DNA of 64,000 nt from Thermohalobaculum sp039187815 (GCA_039187815.1 JBCCZI010000007.1:1-64000); one strand, 5' to 3'. Counted from the stretch's first letter, positions 50,647-59,912 are shown. Program-made: numbers and translations. Notes: generated from the sequence alone by a model not told the origin.

Positions 50647-50664
50647 TGTCAACATTAGTTGACG
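50647..50664. promoter_or_regulatory. PpsR/CrtJ-like box before crtA
   Basis: TGTC-N10-GACG with a symmetric core TCAAC...GTTGA. Its left half is TTGACA on the minus strand, a candidate -35 for crtA, 43 bp before the crtA start. It lies just behind the arfB stop. Confidence 0.65.
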
Positions 50665-50668
50665 CTGA

Positions 50669-51088
50669 TCAGGGGTCCTCCGGTCGGCCCCGCAAGCGCT
50701 TCACGGCACCCCGCTGCGTTTTGGCGTCCAGGCGCCGACGCACCGAGCCCTTGCTGGGCCGCGTCGGGATCCGGGGCTTGGGGCGCTCGGCCGCCCGCGC
50801 GATCAACTCGGCGAGACGGGTGCGTGCCTCCTCGCGGTTCATCGCTTGGCTGCGGTGGCTGTCCACCTGGATCACCACAGCGCCGTCGCGCGTCCAGCGG
50901 CGCCCCGCCAAGCGTTTCAGCCGTGCCTTGACCGCGGGGAGCAGATTGGGCGAGCGCTCAGCTTCGAAGCGCAGGGTGACGCCAGTTTCAACCTTGTTGA
51001 CGTTTTGACCGCCCGGACCGCGCGCGCGCTGGAAGCTCTCGGTGATCTCCCAATCGGCGATCTCGATATGGGGGCCGCATCGCAGCAT
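50669..51088 (-). CDS. arfB: alternative ribosome-rescue factor ArfB (YaeJ)
   Basis: 139 residues. The peptidyl-tRNA hydrolase GGQ motif is in RARGPGGQNVNKVET; the basic C-terminal tail (RPSKGSVRRRLDAKTQRGAV) is the mRNA-channel-binding tail of ArfB. It releases stalled ribosomes. It reads towards crtA and marks the right border of the photosynthesis cluster. Confidence 0.93.
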   Translation of the reverse strand: MLRCGPHIEIADWEITESFQRARGPGGQNVNKVETGVTLRFEAERSPNLLPAVKARLKRLAGRRWTRDGAVVIQVDSHRSQAMNREEARTRLAELIARAAERPKPRIPTRPSKGSVRRRLDAKTQRGAVKRLRGRPEDP

Positions 51089-51104
51089 GGCGGCCCCACC
51101 CGCG

Positions 51105-51713
51105 TCAGGCTCGGGCGGCCCGCGGGCCGAGCGCCACGGCCGCTCCGAAGGGCAAGAGCGCCAGGAGGGCCAACGCCAGCTTCACGCCGAAATCGCCGAC
51201 GGCCAGGCTGACCCACAACGGCGCCGCCGGGCCAGCGCCCAGCATCGGCACGGCCTCGAGCGCCCAAGGCTCGTTCGGGCCAAGCAGTGCAAAGGCCGGA
51301 GCAAAGGCGAGCGTGAAGAACAGGGCGGTGTCGAGCGCCGAGCCGATCAGCGAGGACACCAGCGGCGCCCGCCACCAGCTGCCCGCCCGCAGGCGATGAA
51401 AGATCGCCACGTCCAACATCTGCGCCACCAGAAAGGCCGTGCCCGAGGCGATGGCGATCCGCGGCGTTGCCAGCACGATCGACAGCACGACCGCCAGGGC
51501 AAAGCCCGCCAGGACGACGCGCTGGGCTCCGGCGCGCCCCAGCCAGCGGTTGGCGAGATCGGTCACCAAAAAGGCGAGCGGATAGGTGAAGGCGCCCCAG
51601 GTCAGCCAATCGTTGAAAGGGTGCTGCACCAGGATGTTCGAGGCGGTGACCACCACCGCCATCGCCGCCACGCCGAGAAGGATGCCACGCATCGCAAGCC
51701 GCCTCTTGTCCAT
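51105..51713 (-). CDS. VUT-family queuosine precursor transporter (YhhQ-like)
   Basis: 202 residues, about six hydrophobic helices. FTYPLAFLVTDLANRWLG, IAIASGTAFLVAQMLDVAIF and SSLIGSALDTALFFTLAFA are hallmarks of the YhhQ/VUT family that takes up queuosine precursors (preQ0/preQ1). Located 16 bp before arfB on the same strand. Confidence 0.88.
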   Translation of the reverse strand: MDKRRLAMRGILLGVAAMAVVVTASNILVQHPFNDWLTWGAFTYPLAFLVTDLANRWLGRAGAQRVVLAGFALAVVLSIVLATPRIAIASGTAFLVAQMLDVAIFHRLRAGSWWRAPLVSSLIGSALDTALFFTLAFAPAFALLGPNEPWALEAVPMLGAGPAAPLWVSLAVGDFGVKLALALLALLPFGAAVALGPRAARA

Positions 51714-51770
51714 ATCCGAAGGCGCGCTGCCTACCCGATCAACGCGGGACTGTCGAGCCCTGGCGCGCGC

Positions 51771-52388
51771 CTAAATCACCGGCACCGTTTCGGCGGCGAG
51801 CGGCACGGCGGCCATCAGACGCTCGGCCAAGGCCGAGAGGCGCGGGGCCGGCGGATCGATCATCCAGGCATTCGTGGTCTCGACCATCTGATAGGCACAG
51901 ACAAAGGCCACATCCGATCCATCGGGCTGCGCGCCACCGAAAAAGCCCTCGGCCGGGGCATAGGCCTCCATGGCCGCGAGGCCGCCGCGCACCTGGGTCA
52001 CCAATCGCTCTTGCCAATCGGGGAACTGGTACTGCTCCGGGCGGCGGTTCTTCTCATAGACCATGGCGACGGTCTTCTCGGTCACCGAATGGGCCAACGC
52101 CAGCCGCTGCAGGCAATCGCGCCGCGCCGTGCCCTCGGCCGGGATCAGCCGGCGCTCCGCCGCGGCTGTCTCCTCGAGCCAGTCGCAAATCGCCCAGGTC
52201 TCGATCAGCTCGGTGCCATCGTCGAGCACCAACACCGGAACGCGACCGACCGGGTTATGGGCGCGCACCTCGTCCCAGGTCTCGCCCGCCGGCGCGATCT
52301 TGCGCCGCTCGAGCGTCCGGCCCTGCAGTGCGCACCAGATGTCGATGCGCCGCGCATAGGGCGACAGGTCCCGTCCGTAGAGAATCAT
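51771..52388 (-). CDS. glutathione S-transferase family protein
   Basis: 205 residues. N-terminal thioredoxin-like domain MILYGRDLSPYARRIDIWCA with the Ser/Tyr-Pro start region, NPVGRVPVLVLDDGTELIET with the cis-Pro and the Glu-Thr glutathione site, then an all-helical C-terminal domain with FVCAYQMVETTN. The substrate is not predictable. Divergent from moaA. Confidence 0.88.
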   Translation of the reverse strand: MILYGRDLSPYARRIDIWCALQGRTLERRKIAPAGETWDEVRAHNPVGRVPVLVLDDGTELIETWAICDWLEETAAAERRLIPAEGTARRDCLQRLALAHSVTEKTVAMVYEKNRRPEQYQFPDWQERLVTQVRGGLAAMEAYAPAEGFFGGAQPDGSDVAFVCAYQMVETTNAWMIDPPAPRLSALAERLMAAVPLAAETVPVI

Positions 52389-52562
52389 GGTGTCAGCCTC
52401 CGCTCTGCTCGAGCGCGAGAGGAACCCAAGCGGCATCGGCTGTCAAAGCCTCTGGAGACCTGGATGACCAAAACGTGCAGGCCGCGGAAATCCCCGCGAC
52501 CACAGCAATCTTGAACGCCGGCCCGTGCGGGAATAGCTTCGAGGTCTGAGCTTGGAGGCCGC
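52389..52562. other. GST-moaA divergent intergenic region
   Basis: 174 bp without a gene. I looked for a molybdenum cofactor riboswitch-like fold before moaA and saw none that I could support, only short GC-rich inverted repeats. Promoters for both genes should be here. Confidence 0.4.
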
Positions 52563-53579
52563 ATGACCACCGCATCGACGCCGCCGCTGATCGATCCCTT
52601 TGCCCGGGCCATCACCTATCTTCGGGTGTCCGTGACCGATCGCTGCGATTTTCGCTGTGTGTATTGCATGGCGGAACACATGACGTTCCTGCCTAAGCGC
52701 GATCTGTTGAGTCTCGAGGAGCTCGACAGGCTCTGCTCGCAGTTCGTGGCGCTGGGTGTGCGCAAGCTGCGGGTGACGGGCGGCGAGCCGCTGGTGCGCA
52801 AGGGCATCATGACCTTCTTCGAGGCCATGGGACGCCATCTCGACAGCGGCGCGCTCGAGGAACTGACGCTGACAACGAACGGCAGCCAGCTGAAACGCTT
52901 TGCCAGCGATCTGGCCGCGATCGGCGTGCGGCGCGTGAACGTTTCCCTCGACACCCTCGATGAGGCCAAATTCCAGTCGATCACGCGTTGGGGACGTCTG
53001 GCCCAGGTGCTGGAGGGCATCGAAGCGGCACAGGCTGCCGGCCTCAAGATCAAGATCAACGTGGTCGCGCTGAAGGGTACAAACGACACCGAGATCCACC
53101 GCCTGGTCTCTTGGTGCCGCGACTGGGGCCTCGACCTCACCTTCATAGAGGTGATGCCGATGGGGGATCTCGGCGGCGAGGACCGGCTGGACCAGTACTA
53201 TTCACTGGAGGATCTGCGCCGGGATCTGTCCAGCCGTTGGACGCTGAGCGAGACGGCGGAGCGCACCGGCGGCCCGGCTCGCTATTTCCGCGTGGAGCAG
53301 ACCGGGCAGCGCATTGGTTTCATCACGCCGCTCACGCATAACTTTTGCGAAAGCTGCAACCGTGTGCGGCTCACCTGCACGGGGCAGCTCTATATGTGCC
53401 TCGGACAGGACGACGACGCCGATCTGCGCGCGGTGATGCGGTCGGGCGCCTCCGATACCGAGATCCGCGAAGCGATCCGGGAGGCCATCGGGCGCAAACC
53501 CAAGGGCCATGACTTTGACTATTCGCGTCAGCAGGTCGATGGGCAGGTCGCGCGCCACATGTCGGTGACCGGCGGCTGA
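52563..53579 (+). CDS. moaA: GTP 3',8-cyclase (molybdenum cofactor biosynthesis)
   Basis: 338 residues, radical SAM. N-terminal cluster CDFRCVYC; SAM site KLRVTGGEPLVRKGI; C-terminal second cluster in FCESCNRVRLTCTGQLYMC; the chain ends in the Gly-Gly needed for activity (SVTGG). It makes the first intermediate of molybdopterin from GTP. No other moa genes are in the window. Confidence 0.96.
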   Translation: MTTASTPPLIDPFARAITYLRVSVTDRCDFRCVYCMAEHMTFLPKRDLLSLEELDRLCSQFVALGVRKLRVTGGEPLVRKGIMTFFEAMGRHLDSGALEELTLTTNGSQLKRFASDLAAIGVRRVNVSLDTLDEAKFQSITRWGRLAQVLEGIEAAQAAGLKIKINVVALKGTNDTEIHRLVSWCRDWGLDLTFIEVMPMGDLGGEDRLDQYYSLEDLRRDLSSRWTLSETAERTGGPARYFRVEQTGQRIGFITPLTHNFCESCNRVRLTCTGQLYMCLGQDDDADLRAVMRSGASDTEIREAIREAIGRKPKGHDFDYSRQQVDGQVARHMSVTGG

Positions 53580-53625
53580 GCAAGGCCGCATCGGATGGTG
53601 GCGCTGAGACGCTAGGGGACCGGCT

Positions 53626-54222
53626 ATGAAAACGCTGCTGATCATTTCGGCCGTGCTGGTGTTGTTTGCCGTGGGTCTCACGGCCGTCTGGGTCTTTGTC
53701 GTGCAAAACGTCGAGACGCCGGCCTACCGTGTGTTGCGCGCCGAGGGACGGATGGAGCTCCGCGCCTACCCGGCCCTGGTGCGCGCCGAGATCGATCGCT
53801 CCGGGCCCAGGCGCCAAGCGCTCAGCGCGGGCTTCGGGCCGCTTGCGGGCTACATCTTTGCCCGCGAGCGCGAGGGGCCGAAGATCGCGATGACAGCCCC
53901 CGTGAGGCAAGCGGCGGGTGCACTGGGCACCTGGACCGTGGGCTTCATCCTGCCGGCCGGCCTTAGCCCGGCCGAGGCCCCTGCGCCTGCGCGCGCCGAT
54001 CTAAGGCTGACCGAGGTGCCCGCGCATGCGGCCGCGGCGATCCGCTTCCCCGGGCACCCGAGCGATGCGGATCTTGCCGCCAGGGAGCGGGAGTTGCGCG
54101 CATGGCTCGTTGCGACCGACGTCAACGTGACGGGACCCGCGGCTTATGCCTACTACAACGATCCTTTCACGCCCGGGTTCTTGCGCCGCAACGAGGTGAT
54201 CCTGCCAATCGCCGAGCCCTAA
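53626..54222 (+). CDS. SOUL-family heme-binding protein
   Basis: 198 residues. One N-terminal membrane anchor (TLLIISAVLVLFAVGLTAVW), then the SOUL domain: ETPAYRVLRAEGRMELRAYP, FGPLAGYIFARE, IAMTAPV and AAYAYYNDPFTPGFLRRNEV. SOUL proteins bind heme or related tetrapyrroles in several organisms. Here the domain would face the periplasm. It follows moaA by 46 bp on the same strand. Confidence 0.9.
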   Translation: MKTLLIISAVLVLFAVGLTAVWVFVVQNVETPAYRVLRAEGRMELRAYPALVRAEIDRSGPRRQALSAGFGPLAGYIFAREREGPKIAMTAPVRQAAGALGTWTVGFILPAGLSPAEAPAPARADLRLTEVPAHAAAAIRFPGHPSDADLAARERELRAWLVATDVNVTGPAAYAYYNDPFTPGFLRRNEVILPIAEP

Positions 54223-54225
54223 GCC

Positions 54226-55575
54226 TCAGCGGATTGGCGGCAGAAGCGCCGCTTCGATGCCGAGCCGCACCCTCAGCACATGGCGCAGCCAGAGCCGAGC
54301 GAACACCAGCGACGCAACACTGGAGGCCGCCGCCCCCATCATCCCAAAACTCGGGATCAGCAGTGCATTGAGCACGATATTGCCCGTGAGCGCGATGGCC
54401 ACGATCCGCAGGGCCACACGCTCGTTCCCAGTCATACCCGCCAGCGTCAGGGTCGGCCCGATCGCATTGGCCATCACCACGCCAGCCACGAGAACGCTGA
54501 GCGGGCCTGCTCCCTCGGTAAAGGGCGCGCCAAAGACCAAGGCCAGCAGCGGCTCGGCAACCAGGATCAGACCGACCCCAAGGACCAGAGCGAGCCCGGT
54601 CGAGGCCGCCGTGCTGCGGCGTACAAGCCGCTGAAGCGCCAACCGGTCGTCCTGCTGCCACAGACCCGCATAGCGCGGGCGCACGGCCAGCAGCACCGCG
54701 TTCGGCAAGAGCCCCAACGCCAAGATCATCTGCCCAACCACGCGGTAGATCCCCGTCTCGCGATCCGAGGCCAAGAGCCCGAGCATCACCATATCGACAT
54801 TTGCGTTGATGATCTGGACGCCGCCAAGCGCGCCGAGCGGTATGGCGGCCGCAAGCCATTGGCGAGGACCCGGGGCGCCCTGATCGCCAGGCGCCCCTCG
54901 CGCCAAGAGACCGCGGCGATGCACGACCCACAGCGCCACAGCAAAGCCCAGGGCCGTGGCCGAGATATTGATCGCCATGGCCAGTTCCACACCGAACCGA
55001 GCCGTGCCAAGGACCGCCAAGACCAGTCCGAAGCCAAGCGCCGTGAGGCTGACCTGCAGCACGCTCTCGAGCGCATGCCCGCGTGCGGCGCTGCCCGATC
55101 CCGCAATCACCGCAGCCAGGATCGACTGCCCCGCCGTCAAGGGCACGAGTAGCACCGCCCATGCCATCACATCGTCCCGAGCCGGATCAAGCAGGCCAGT
55201 GATGGAGATGGCCAAGAGCATCGCCGCGACGATCGATAGACCAAGTCCCATGCCCACCATGAGGCCCCAGCGCAGCAAGCGGCGGGGCGGCGCCTCGCCG
55301 GCCGCCTTGGCCCGAGCCGTCTGGCGCAGCAGCAGGGGCGGCAAGCCGATCTGCGCGACCAGCGCCAACAGGATGCAAACGGTCAACGCAAAGGAATATC
55401 GGCCAAAGGCATCGACCCCCAGCACCCGCGCCAGCAGGATCGAGATGCCGAAGGCAACCACCGCATGGGAGACCTTCACCAAGGCCACGCCCGCTGCCTC
55501 GGCCCGCGAGCCACCGAGCGGCATCCCCAGCGAGCGCAACAACGCTTCCCACCATCTGTCGGTCTTCTCGTTCAC
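54226..55575 (-). CDS. polysaccharide flippase (Wzx/MATE-like)
   Basis: 449 residues, about 12-14 membrane helices. VKVSHAVVAFGISILLARVL and FGRYSFALTVCILLALVAQ at the N-terminus, and LLASDRETGIYRVVGQMILA mid-chain are typical of O-antigen/lipid-linked oligosaccharide flippases. GTG start; the frame continues upstream but reads through the divergent promoter region. Together with the neighbouring glycosyltransferases it suggests export of a surface polysaccharide. Confidence 0.87.
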   Translation of the reverse strand: MNEKTDRWWEALLRSLGMPLGGSRAEAAGVALVKVSHAVVAFGISILLARVLGVDAFGRYSFALTVCILLALVAQIGLPPLLLRQTARAKAAGEAPPRRLLRWGLMVGMGLGLSIVAAMLLAISITGLLDPARDDVMAWAVLLVPLTAGQSILAAVIAGSGSAARGHALESVLQVSLTALGFGLVLAVLGTARFGVELAMAINISATALGFAVALWVVHRRGLLARGAPGDQGAPGPRQWLAAAIPLGALGGVQIINANVDMVMLGLLASDRETGIYRVVGQMILALGLLPNAVLLAVRPRYAGLWQQDDRLALQRLVRRSTAASTGLALVLGVGLILVAEPLLALVFGAPFTEGAGPLSVLVAGVVMANAIGPTLTLAGMTGNERVALRIVAIALTGNIVLNALLIPSFGMMGAAASSVASLVFARLWLRHVLRVRLGIEAALLPPIR

Positions 55576-55684
55576 ACTCTCATATCCACGGCCATCGTAG
55601 GGAGGGGCTCCGGGGCAAACCACCCCTTGCTCGGATCTGGCCAAGCCGGCACGGTCCGGTGAGACCACCAAACCGGGAGAGGCC

Positions 55685-56794
55685 GTGCCTGCCAAACGCC
55701 CACACTGCAGCCTGATTGCGCCCTCCTTCGAGGGCGGCGGAGCCGAGCGCGTCACGATCAATCTGGCCAATGCGCTGGCGGCCGATGGCGTAGATGTGGA
55801 ACTGGCGGTGCTGGCCTCGCATGGCCCCTTCCGTTCGGAGGTCGCGCCAGAGGTACGGGTGCGCGACCTCGGCATCCGACGGGTTTCGGCGGGCTTTCCC
55901 AAGCTTGTCCGGTATTTTCGCGAGTTGCGCCCGCCGGTGCTGCTGAGCGCGCTCGACTACATCAACGTGGCGGCGATTTGGGCGAACCAGATCGCCGGCA
56001 GCCCGGCGCAGGTGCATGTGGGCGTGCACAACCACGCGACGATCGGGCTGCGGACCTCGGAGCATTGGCGGGACCGGGTGCTGATGCGCTCGGCCATTCG
56101 GGCGAGCTATGGCCGTGCAGCCAGTGTGATCACGTTGACCGAGGCCATGGCCGATGACTTGGCCGAACTGTCCGGGCTGTCGTGCGGTCATATCACCGTC
56201 TTGCCCAATGTCGTCTTGACCGGTCGCGAGGCGGCGGCTCGAGCCGAGGCGACCGAGCATCCCTGGGCCCAAGATGCCGAGCGGCCCCTGATCGTCGGGA
56301 TCGGACGGCTGCATGAGCAGAAGAACTTTCCAGCCTTGATCGACGCCTTCGCGCCCTTGGCCCAGGACAGCCGCGCTAGGCTGGTGATCTTGGGCGAGGG
56401 ACCGGAGCGGCCGGCGCTCGCGGCGATGGTGGCGGATCTCGGCCTTGGCGATGCGGTGGATCTGCCGGGCTTTGCCAAGAACCCCCATGCCCTGCTGGCG
56501 CGCGCATCGCTGTTCGTCTTGTCGTCGCGGCACGAGGGCTTGCCGACCGTGCTGATCGAGGCCATGGCCGCCGGCTGTCCCGTGGTCGCCACCGACTGCC
56601 CGACGGGACCGGCCGAGATCCTGCAGGACGGGGCGCTTGGGCGCCTGGTTCCGGTGGACGATGTTGGCGCGCTCCGTTTGGCAATGCGCGAGACGCTGGC
56701 CACCCCGGTTCCGGCCGAGCGGCTGATTGCGCGGGCCGAAGACTATAGCGCCAGCCGGGTTGTGTCGCTCTATCGCGCGCATCTCGGACTCTAG
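55685..56794 (+). CDS. GT4-family glycosyltransferase
   Basis: 369 residues. N-terminal APSFEGGGAERVTINLANAL; nucleotide-sugar half with IVGIGRLHEQKNFPALIDAF and the C-terminal signature SRHEGLPTVLIEAMAAGCPV followed by TDCPTGPAEIL. GTG start with GGGAGAGG upstream. It ends in a 4-bp tail-to-tail overlap with the next glycosyltransferase on the other strand. Acceptor and sugar unknown; likely polysaccharide assembly. Confidence 0.9.
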   Translation: MPAKRPHCSLIAPSFEGGGAERVTINLANALAADGVDVELAVLASHGPFRSEVAPEVRVRDLGIRRVSAGFPKLVRYFRELRPPVLLSALDYINVAAIWANQIAGSPAQVHVGVHNHATIGLRTSEHWRDRVLMRSAIRASYGRAASVITLTEAMADDLAELSGLSCGHITVLPNVVLTGREAAARAEATEHPWAQDAERPLIVGIGRLHEQKNFPALIDAFAPLAQDSRARLVILGEGPERPALAAMVADLGLGDAVDLPGFAKNPHALLARASLFVLSSRHEGLPTVLIEAMAAGCPVVATDCPTGPAEILQDGALGRLVPVDDVGALRLAMRETLATPVPAERLIARAEDYSASRVVSLYRAHLGL

Positions 56795-57921
56795 GTTTCC
56801 ACCGGGGCGGTCAGACCGAGGATGTCCAAATAGGCATCCCGGCTGGTCTCGATTGCAAAGGCCTGGGCGCGGGTGCGAAGCGCCGCGGTGTCGACCGGTC
56901 CGGCCAGCCGATCCAGGATCGCGCGGCACAAGGCCCCGGCATCGCCGATGGGCACAAGCGGACCGAGCGCGCCGCTCTCGAGGATCTCGTCTGGCCCCGA
57001 TGGGCAATCGGTCGAGACCACCGGCGCTCCACAGGCCATCGCCTCGATCAAGGCGTTCGGCAACCCCTCCCAGGCCGAGGAAAGGACGAATAGATCCGCG
57101 CGCGCAAAGGCGGCATGGGGCCGGCCAGTGAACCCCGGCATGGCCAGAGAAGCCGCAATGCCGAGATCGGTGGCCAGCGCCTCGAGCGCGGACCGCAACT
57201 CGCCGTCGCCAAAGATCACCAACCGGGCGGGGCGCGCCGTCAGCACCTGGGCAAAGGCGCGGAGAAGCATCGCGTGATCCTTTTGCTCGGTCAGACGTCC
57301 TGCCGTCACGATGATGGGCGATCCCTGCCGCGGGCGCTCGAGCCAGGGATGCGGCGCTGGCTCCGCCATCCGGGCGCCCAGATCCGCGGTGATGACGGGG
57401 TTGTAGATGGTCCGGACGCGGTCTCTCGGCAGGCCAAGCGCCGCGGACAGATCGCGCGACACACCGTCGGAGACACTGCACAGCGCGTCGGCGCCTGGAA
57501 GCAGCAGCCGAGCGGCCCGGCGCATTACCGCGCCCTTGGCTGGGCTGTAGATCCTCGCGACATGGGCCGAGAATGCATTGCGGCTGCTGACCACGACCCG
57601 GGTCCGCGCCCCCGCGAGACGCCGCGCAAGAAGCGCCACCATGCCCGCGGGCTCGGCAAACACAAGGGCGGCGCGCGGTGGCGTGCGGCGCCACCGGGCA
57701 GCGAGCCGGCGGCCCCAGGCAAACGAGCCGCTCGCGGCGAAATCGACCACGTTCACGCCATCTGGGACATCCGCCATCCGGGGACCTTCTGCGCGACAGA
57801 GCAGAAGCTCGACGGACAAACCCCGGTCGCGAAAGGCCTCGGCCAGCAACAGGCACACCCGCTCGGACCCGCCGCCACCCAGGCTGTGGATCATCAACGC
57901 AACATCGGCTGGCCGGTCCAT
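56791..57921 (-). CDS. GT4-family glycosyltransferase
   Basis: 376 residues. Same fold as its convergent neighbour: IHSLGGGGSERVCLLLAEAF, IVTAGRLTEQKDHAMLLRAF, SSAWEGLPNALIEAMACGAP and TDCPSGPDEIL. The two may derive from duplication and inversion, as motifs align over the full length. Divergent from the 628-aa unknown gene; a small hairpin (GCTGAG/CTCAGC, 57962-57978) sits in the gap. Confidence 0.9.
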   Translation of the reverse strand: MDRPADVALMIHSLGGGGSERVCLLLAEAFRDRGLSVELLLCRAEGPRMADVPDGVNVVDFAASGSFAWGRRLAARWRRTPPRAALVFAEPAGMVALLARRLAGARTRVVVSSRNAFSAHVARIYSPAKGAVMRRAARLLLPGADALCSVSDGVSRDLSAALGLPRDRVRTIYNPVITADLGARMAEPAPHPWLERPRQGSPIIVTAGRLTEQKDHAMLLRAFAQVLTARPARLVIFGDGELRSALEALATDLGIAASLAMPGFTGRPHAAFARADLFVLSSAWEGLPNALIEAMACGAPVVSTDCPSGPDEILESGALGPLVPIGDAGALCRAILDRLAGPVDTAALRTRAQAFAIETSRDAYLDILGLTAPVET

Positions 57922-58025
57922 CGCCCCTCCGCCTGAGCCTTGCCATAGAAATGCCGCCCACGCTGAGGTACGCTCAGCCTGCGGGCCTTTTCCGCAGCGG
58001 TGCGCAGGATTAAACGGGGAACGCC

Positions 58026-59912
58026 ATGAAGAAAATGGTCAAGAATTTCAAGCTCGACGACATGTGGTTCAAAAAAGAATCCCTGCCGGAGGTCTATGGC
58101 GAGGCAGACAAATTTGTGCGCGCCCTAAAGGTGTTCTCGTCGGCCGATAACGGCTTGAACCTCGAGGCCGGGGACGAGCAGCTGTCGAGCTCAGATCTCG
58201 CATCTCTCAACAAAGCCAAAGCTATGTTGGGCGATGTGGAGAAGGCCGGCCGCGAGCTGCAGGTGAAATGTCCGTCGCTTGCCAAATCCGCGGGGGACAA
58301 GAAGGTCTCCCAGGGGTTTACCACCACCGGTGAGGTGCTGAAAAAGGTTCTGCCGAAGGCGATCCAGGACAAGCGCGAAGAATATGACGGCTATGACGGC
58401 GACGGGGATGATGCGCCCTTGGTGAGCCCGGATGCGCACAAGGCCTATCTGAAGCGTTACCTGCCGCGGCTCAAGCGCATGCCGCACAATTTCGGCTTTG
58501 CCCTGGTGTCGAATGAGCCCAACGACCAGCGTTTTCTGTTTCATAAGCAGAAGGCCGCGCGCTCGCTGGCCACCATGATCAAGAGTGACAGCAACGCCAA
58601 GCAGACGAGCTTTGGCATCGCGGCGGCTGGCTCGTTGATCTCCGAGGAGCGCTTTGGCGCCAACACGCTGGTTTTGAATGTCGAGGGCAAGGTGGTGCCG
58701 AGCCTCGCGCGTCGGGCGCGGCTGCTGTTCCAATCGCTCGGCATTTCGACCTTCAACAACATCGTGGTCCTGCGGGGCGATGAGCAGATCGAGCTATCGG
58801 ACGAGTCGGAAGGCGATGTGCCCTTGGCGACGGTGACCGAGATCCTGGAGGACGATGTCGAGGAGGCGCCTGAACCGGTGGATCCCCCGGCCCCGGAGGC
58901 GCCCGCCCAAGACGCGCCCATGGGACAGGCACCGCCGGAGAAGCCCAAGCCGCAGCCCCGCCAGGCCAATCCCGAGGAGAGGCGCTGGCTCGAACTGCGC
59001 GGCACGCTCGCACCGCGGGTGGAGCGGGCCATCGAAATGAAGCATGGCGTCTTCAAGAAGACCAAGGCTGTCTGGGGCATGGCCCGGCAGGCGGCCGATA
59101 CCGGAGACTTTGGCGGTGCGATCAAGGCGGCGAGCATGCTGCAGGCGCTGCTCAAAGGCTTTGAGCCTCCGCCTGAGGACCCAGCGGCCAAATATGAGCG
59201 CCAGAAGAAAAAGATCTTCCCGTTGATGGCAGAGTACATCAAGGCGGGCAAGCCGGGTGCCAAGGGTTTGCGGCTCCTCTATGGCGAGGCCGAGGCGCGG
59301 GCGGCCAAGGGGCAGATGGAAGCAGCGCTCGAGCTCCTCGATCTGCTGGCGCGCGATATTGCGGCCGGGGGGCCAAAGACCGAGCCCGTGCCCAAGGGCG
59401 CCGAGGCCCAAGCCGCGCTTGCGCGCACGCTGATCGAGAAGACCGCGCTGATGGAGAGCGCCGCGCACCGGTTGGCCGAGGCCTTCGACGGCCCCGAGCG
59501 TGTGACCTATAGCGAAGACGTGGCGGGGGCCGGCGAGGCCGCGCGGCATGCCTTGGGCGATCCGGGCGACCCGGCGGCGAGCCGCAGCTTCTCAGAGGCG
59601 TTTGCCGCCCTCTCTGTCCTTGATCGGCTGGTCCAGAGGGGACAGGCCCGCGCCAAGAAGGGATCGGACACGCTCGGGGACCTGCGCCAGCGGATCGATG
59701 AGATCGACGGACGCGTCAAGCCGCTGGCTCCGCTGGTCCACACCCCCGAGCTCAAGCCGTTGTTCGCGGCGGCAGCCATGGCGCGGGAGCAGATGACGGC
59801 CGCCATGCGGCGCAAGGATGTCTTTGGCGCGATGGCCCGCATCGGACCTTGGGACGACGCGGTCAGCCGGCTGGTAGCCGCAGCCGAGGCGGTCTCGCCC
59901 GAAACCGTCTGA
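58026..59912 (+). CDS. unrecognised 628-aa multidomain protein
   Basis: I do not recognise this protein. The N-terminal ~150 residues are Lys/Glu rich and helical (MKKMVKNFKLDDMWFKKES). A mixed alpha/beta part follows (about 150-265) with FGFALVSNEPNDQRFLFHKQ and FGANTLVLNVEGKVVPSLAR, then an acidic Pro-rich linker (about 275-325). The C-terminal half holds helical units of similar style, including GDFGGAIKAASMLQALLKGF and KGQMEAALELLDLLARDI, and ends FGAMARIGPWDDAVSRLV, suggesting degenerate helical-hairpin repeats. No signal peptide or membrane helix. The first 600 bp are less GC rich than the neighbours. Confidence 0.8.
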   Translation: MKKMVKNFKLDDMWFKKESLPEVYGEADKFVRALKVFSSADNGLNLEAGDEQLSSSDLASLNKAKAMLGDVEKAGRELQVKCPSLAKSAGDKKVSQGFTTTGEVLKKVLPKAIQDKREEYDGYDGDGDDAPLVSPDAHKAYLKRYLPRLKRMPHNFGFALVSNEPNDQRFLFHKQKAARSLATMIKSDSNAKQTSFGIAAAGSLISEERFGANTLVLNVEGKVVPSLARRARLLFQSLGISTFNNIVVLRGDEQIELSDESEGDVPLATVTEILEDDVEEAPEPVDPPAPEAPAQDAPMGQAPPEKPKPQPRQANPEERRWLELRGTLAPRVERAIEMKHGVFKKTKAVWGMARQAADTGDFGGAIKAASMLQALLKGFEPPPEDPAAKYERQKKKIFPLMAEYIKAGKPGAKGLRLLYGEAEARAAKGQMEAALELLDLLARDIAAGGPKTEPVPKGAEAQAALARTLIEKTALMESAAHRLAEAFDGPERVTYSEDVAGAGEAARHALGDPGDPAASRSFSEAFAALSVLDRLVQRGQARAKKGSDTLGDLRQRIDEIDGRVKPLAPLVHTPELKPLFAAAAMAREQMTAAMRRKDVFGAMARIGPWDDAVSRLVAAAEAVSPETV

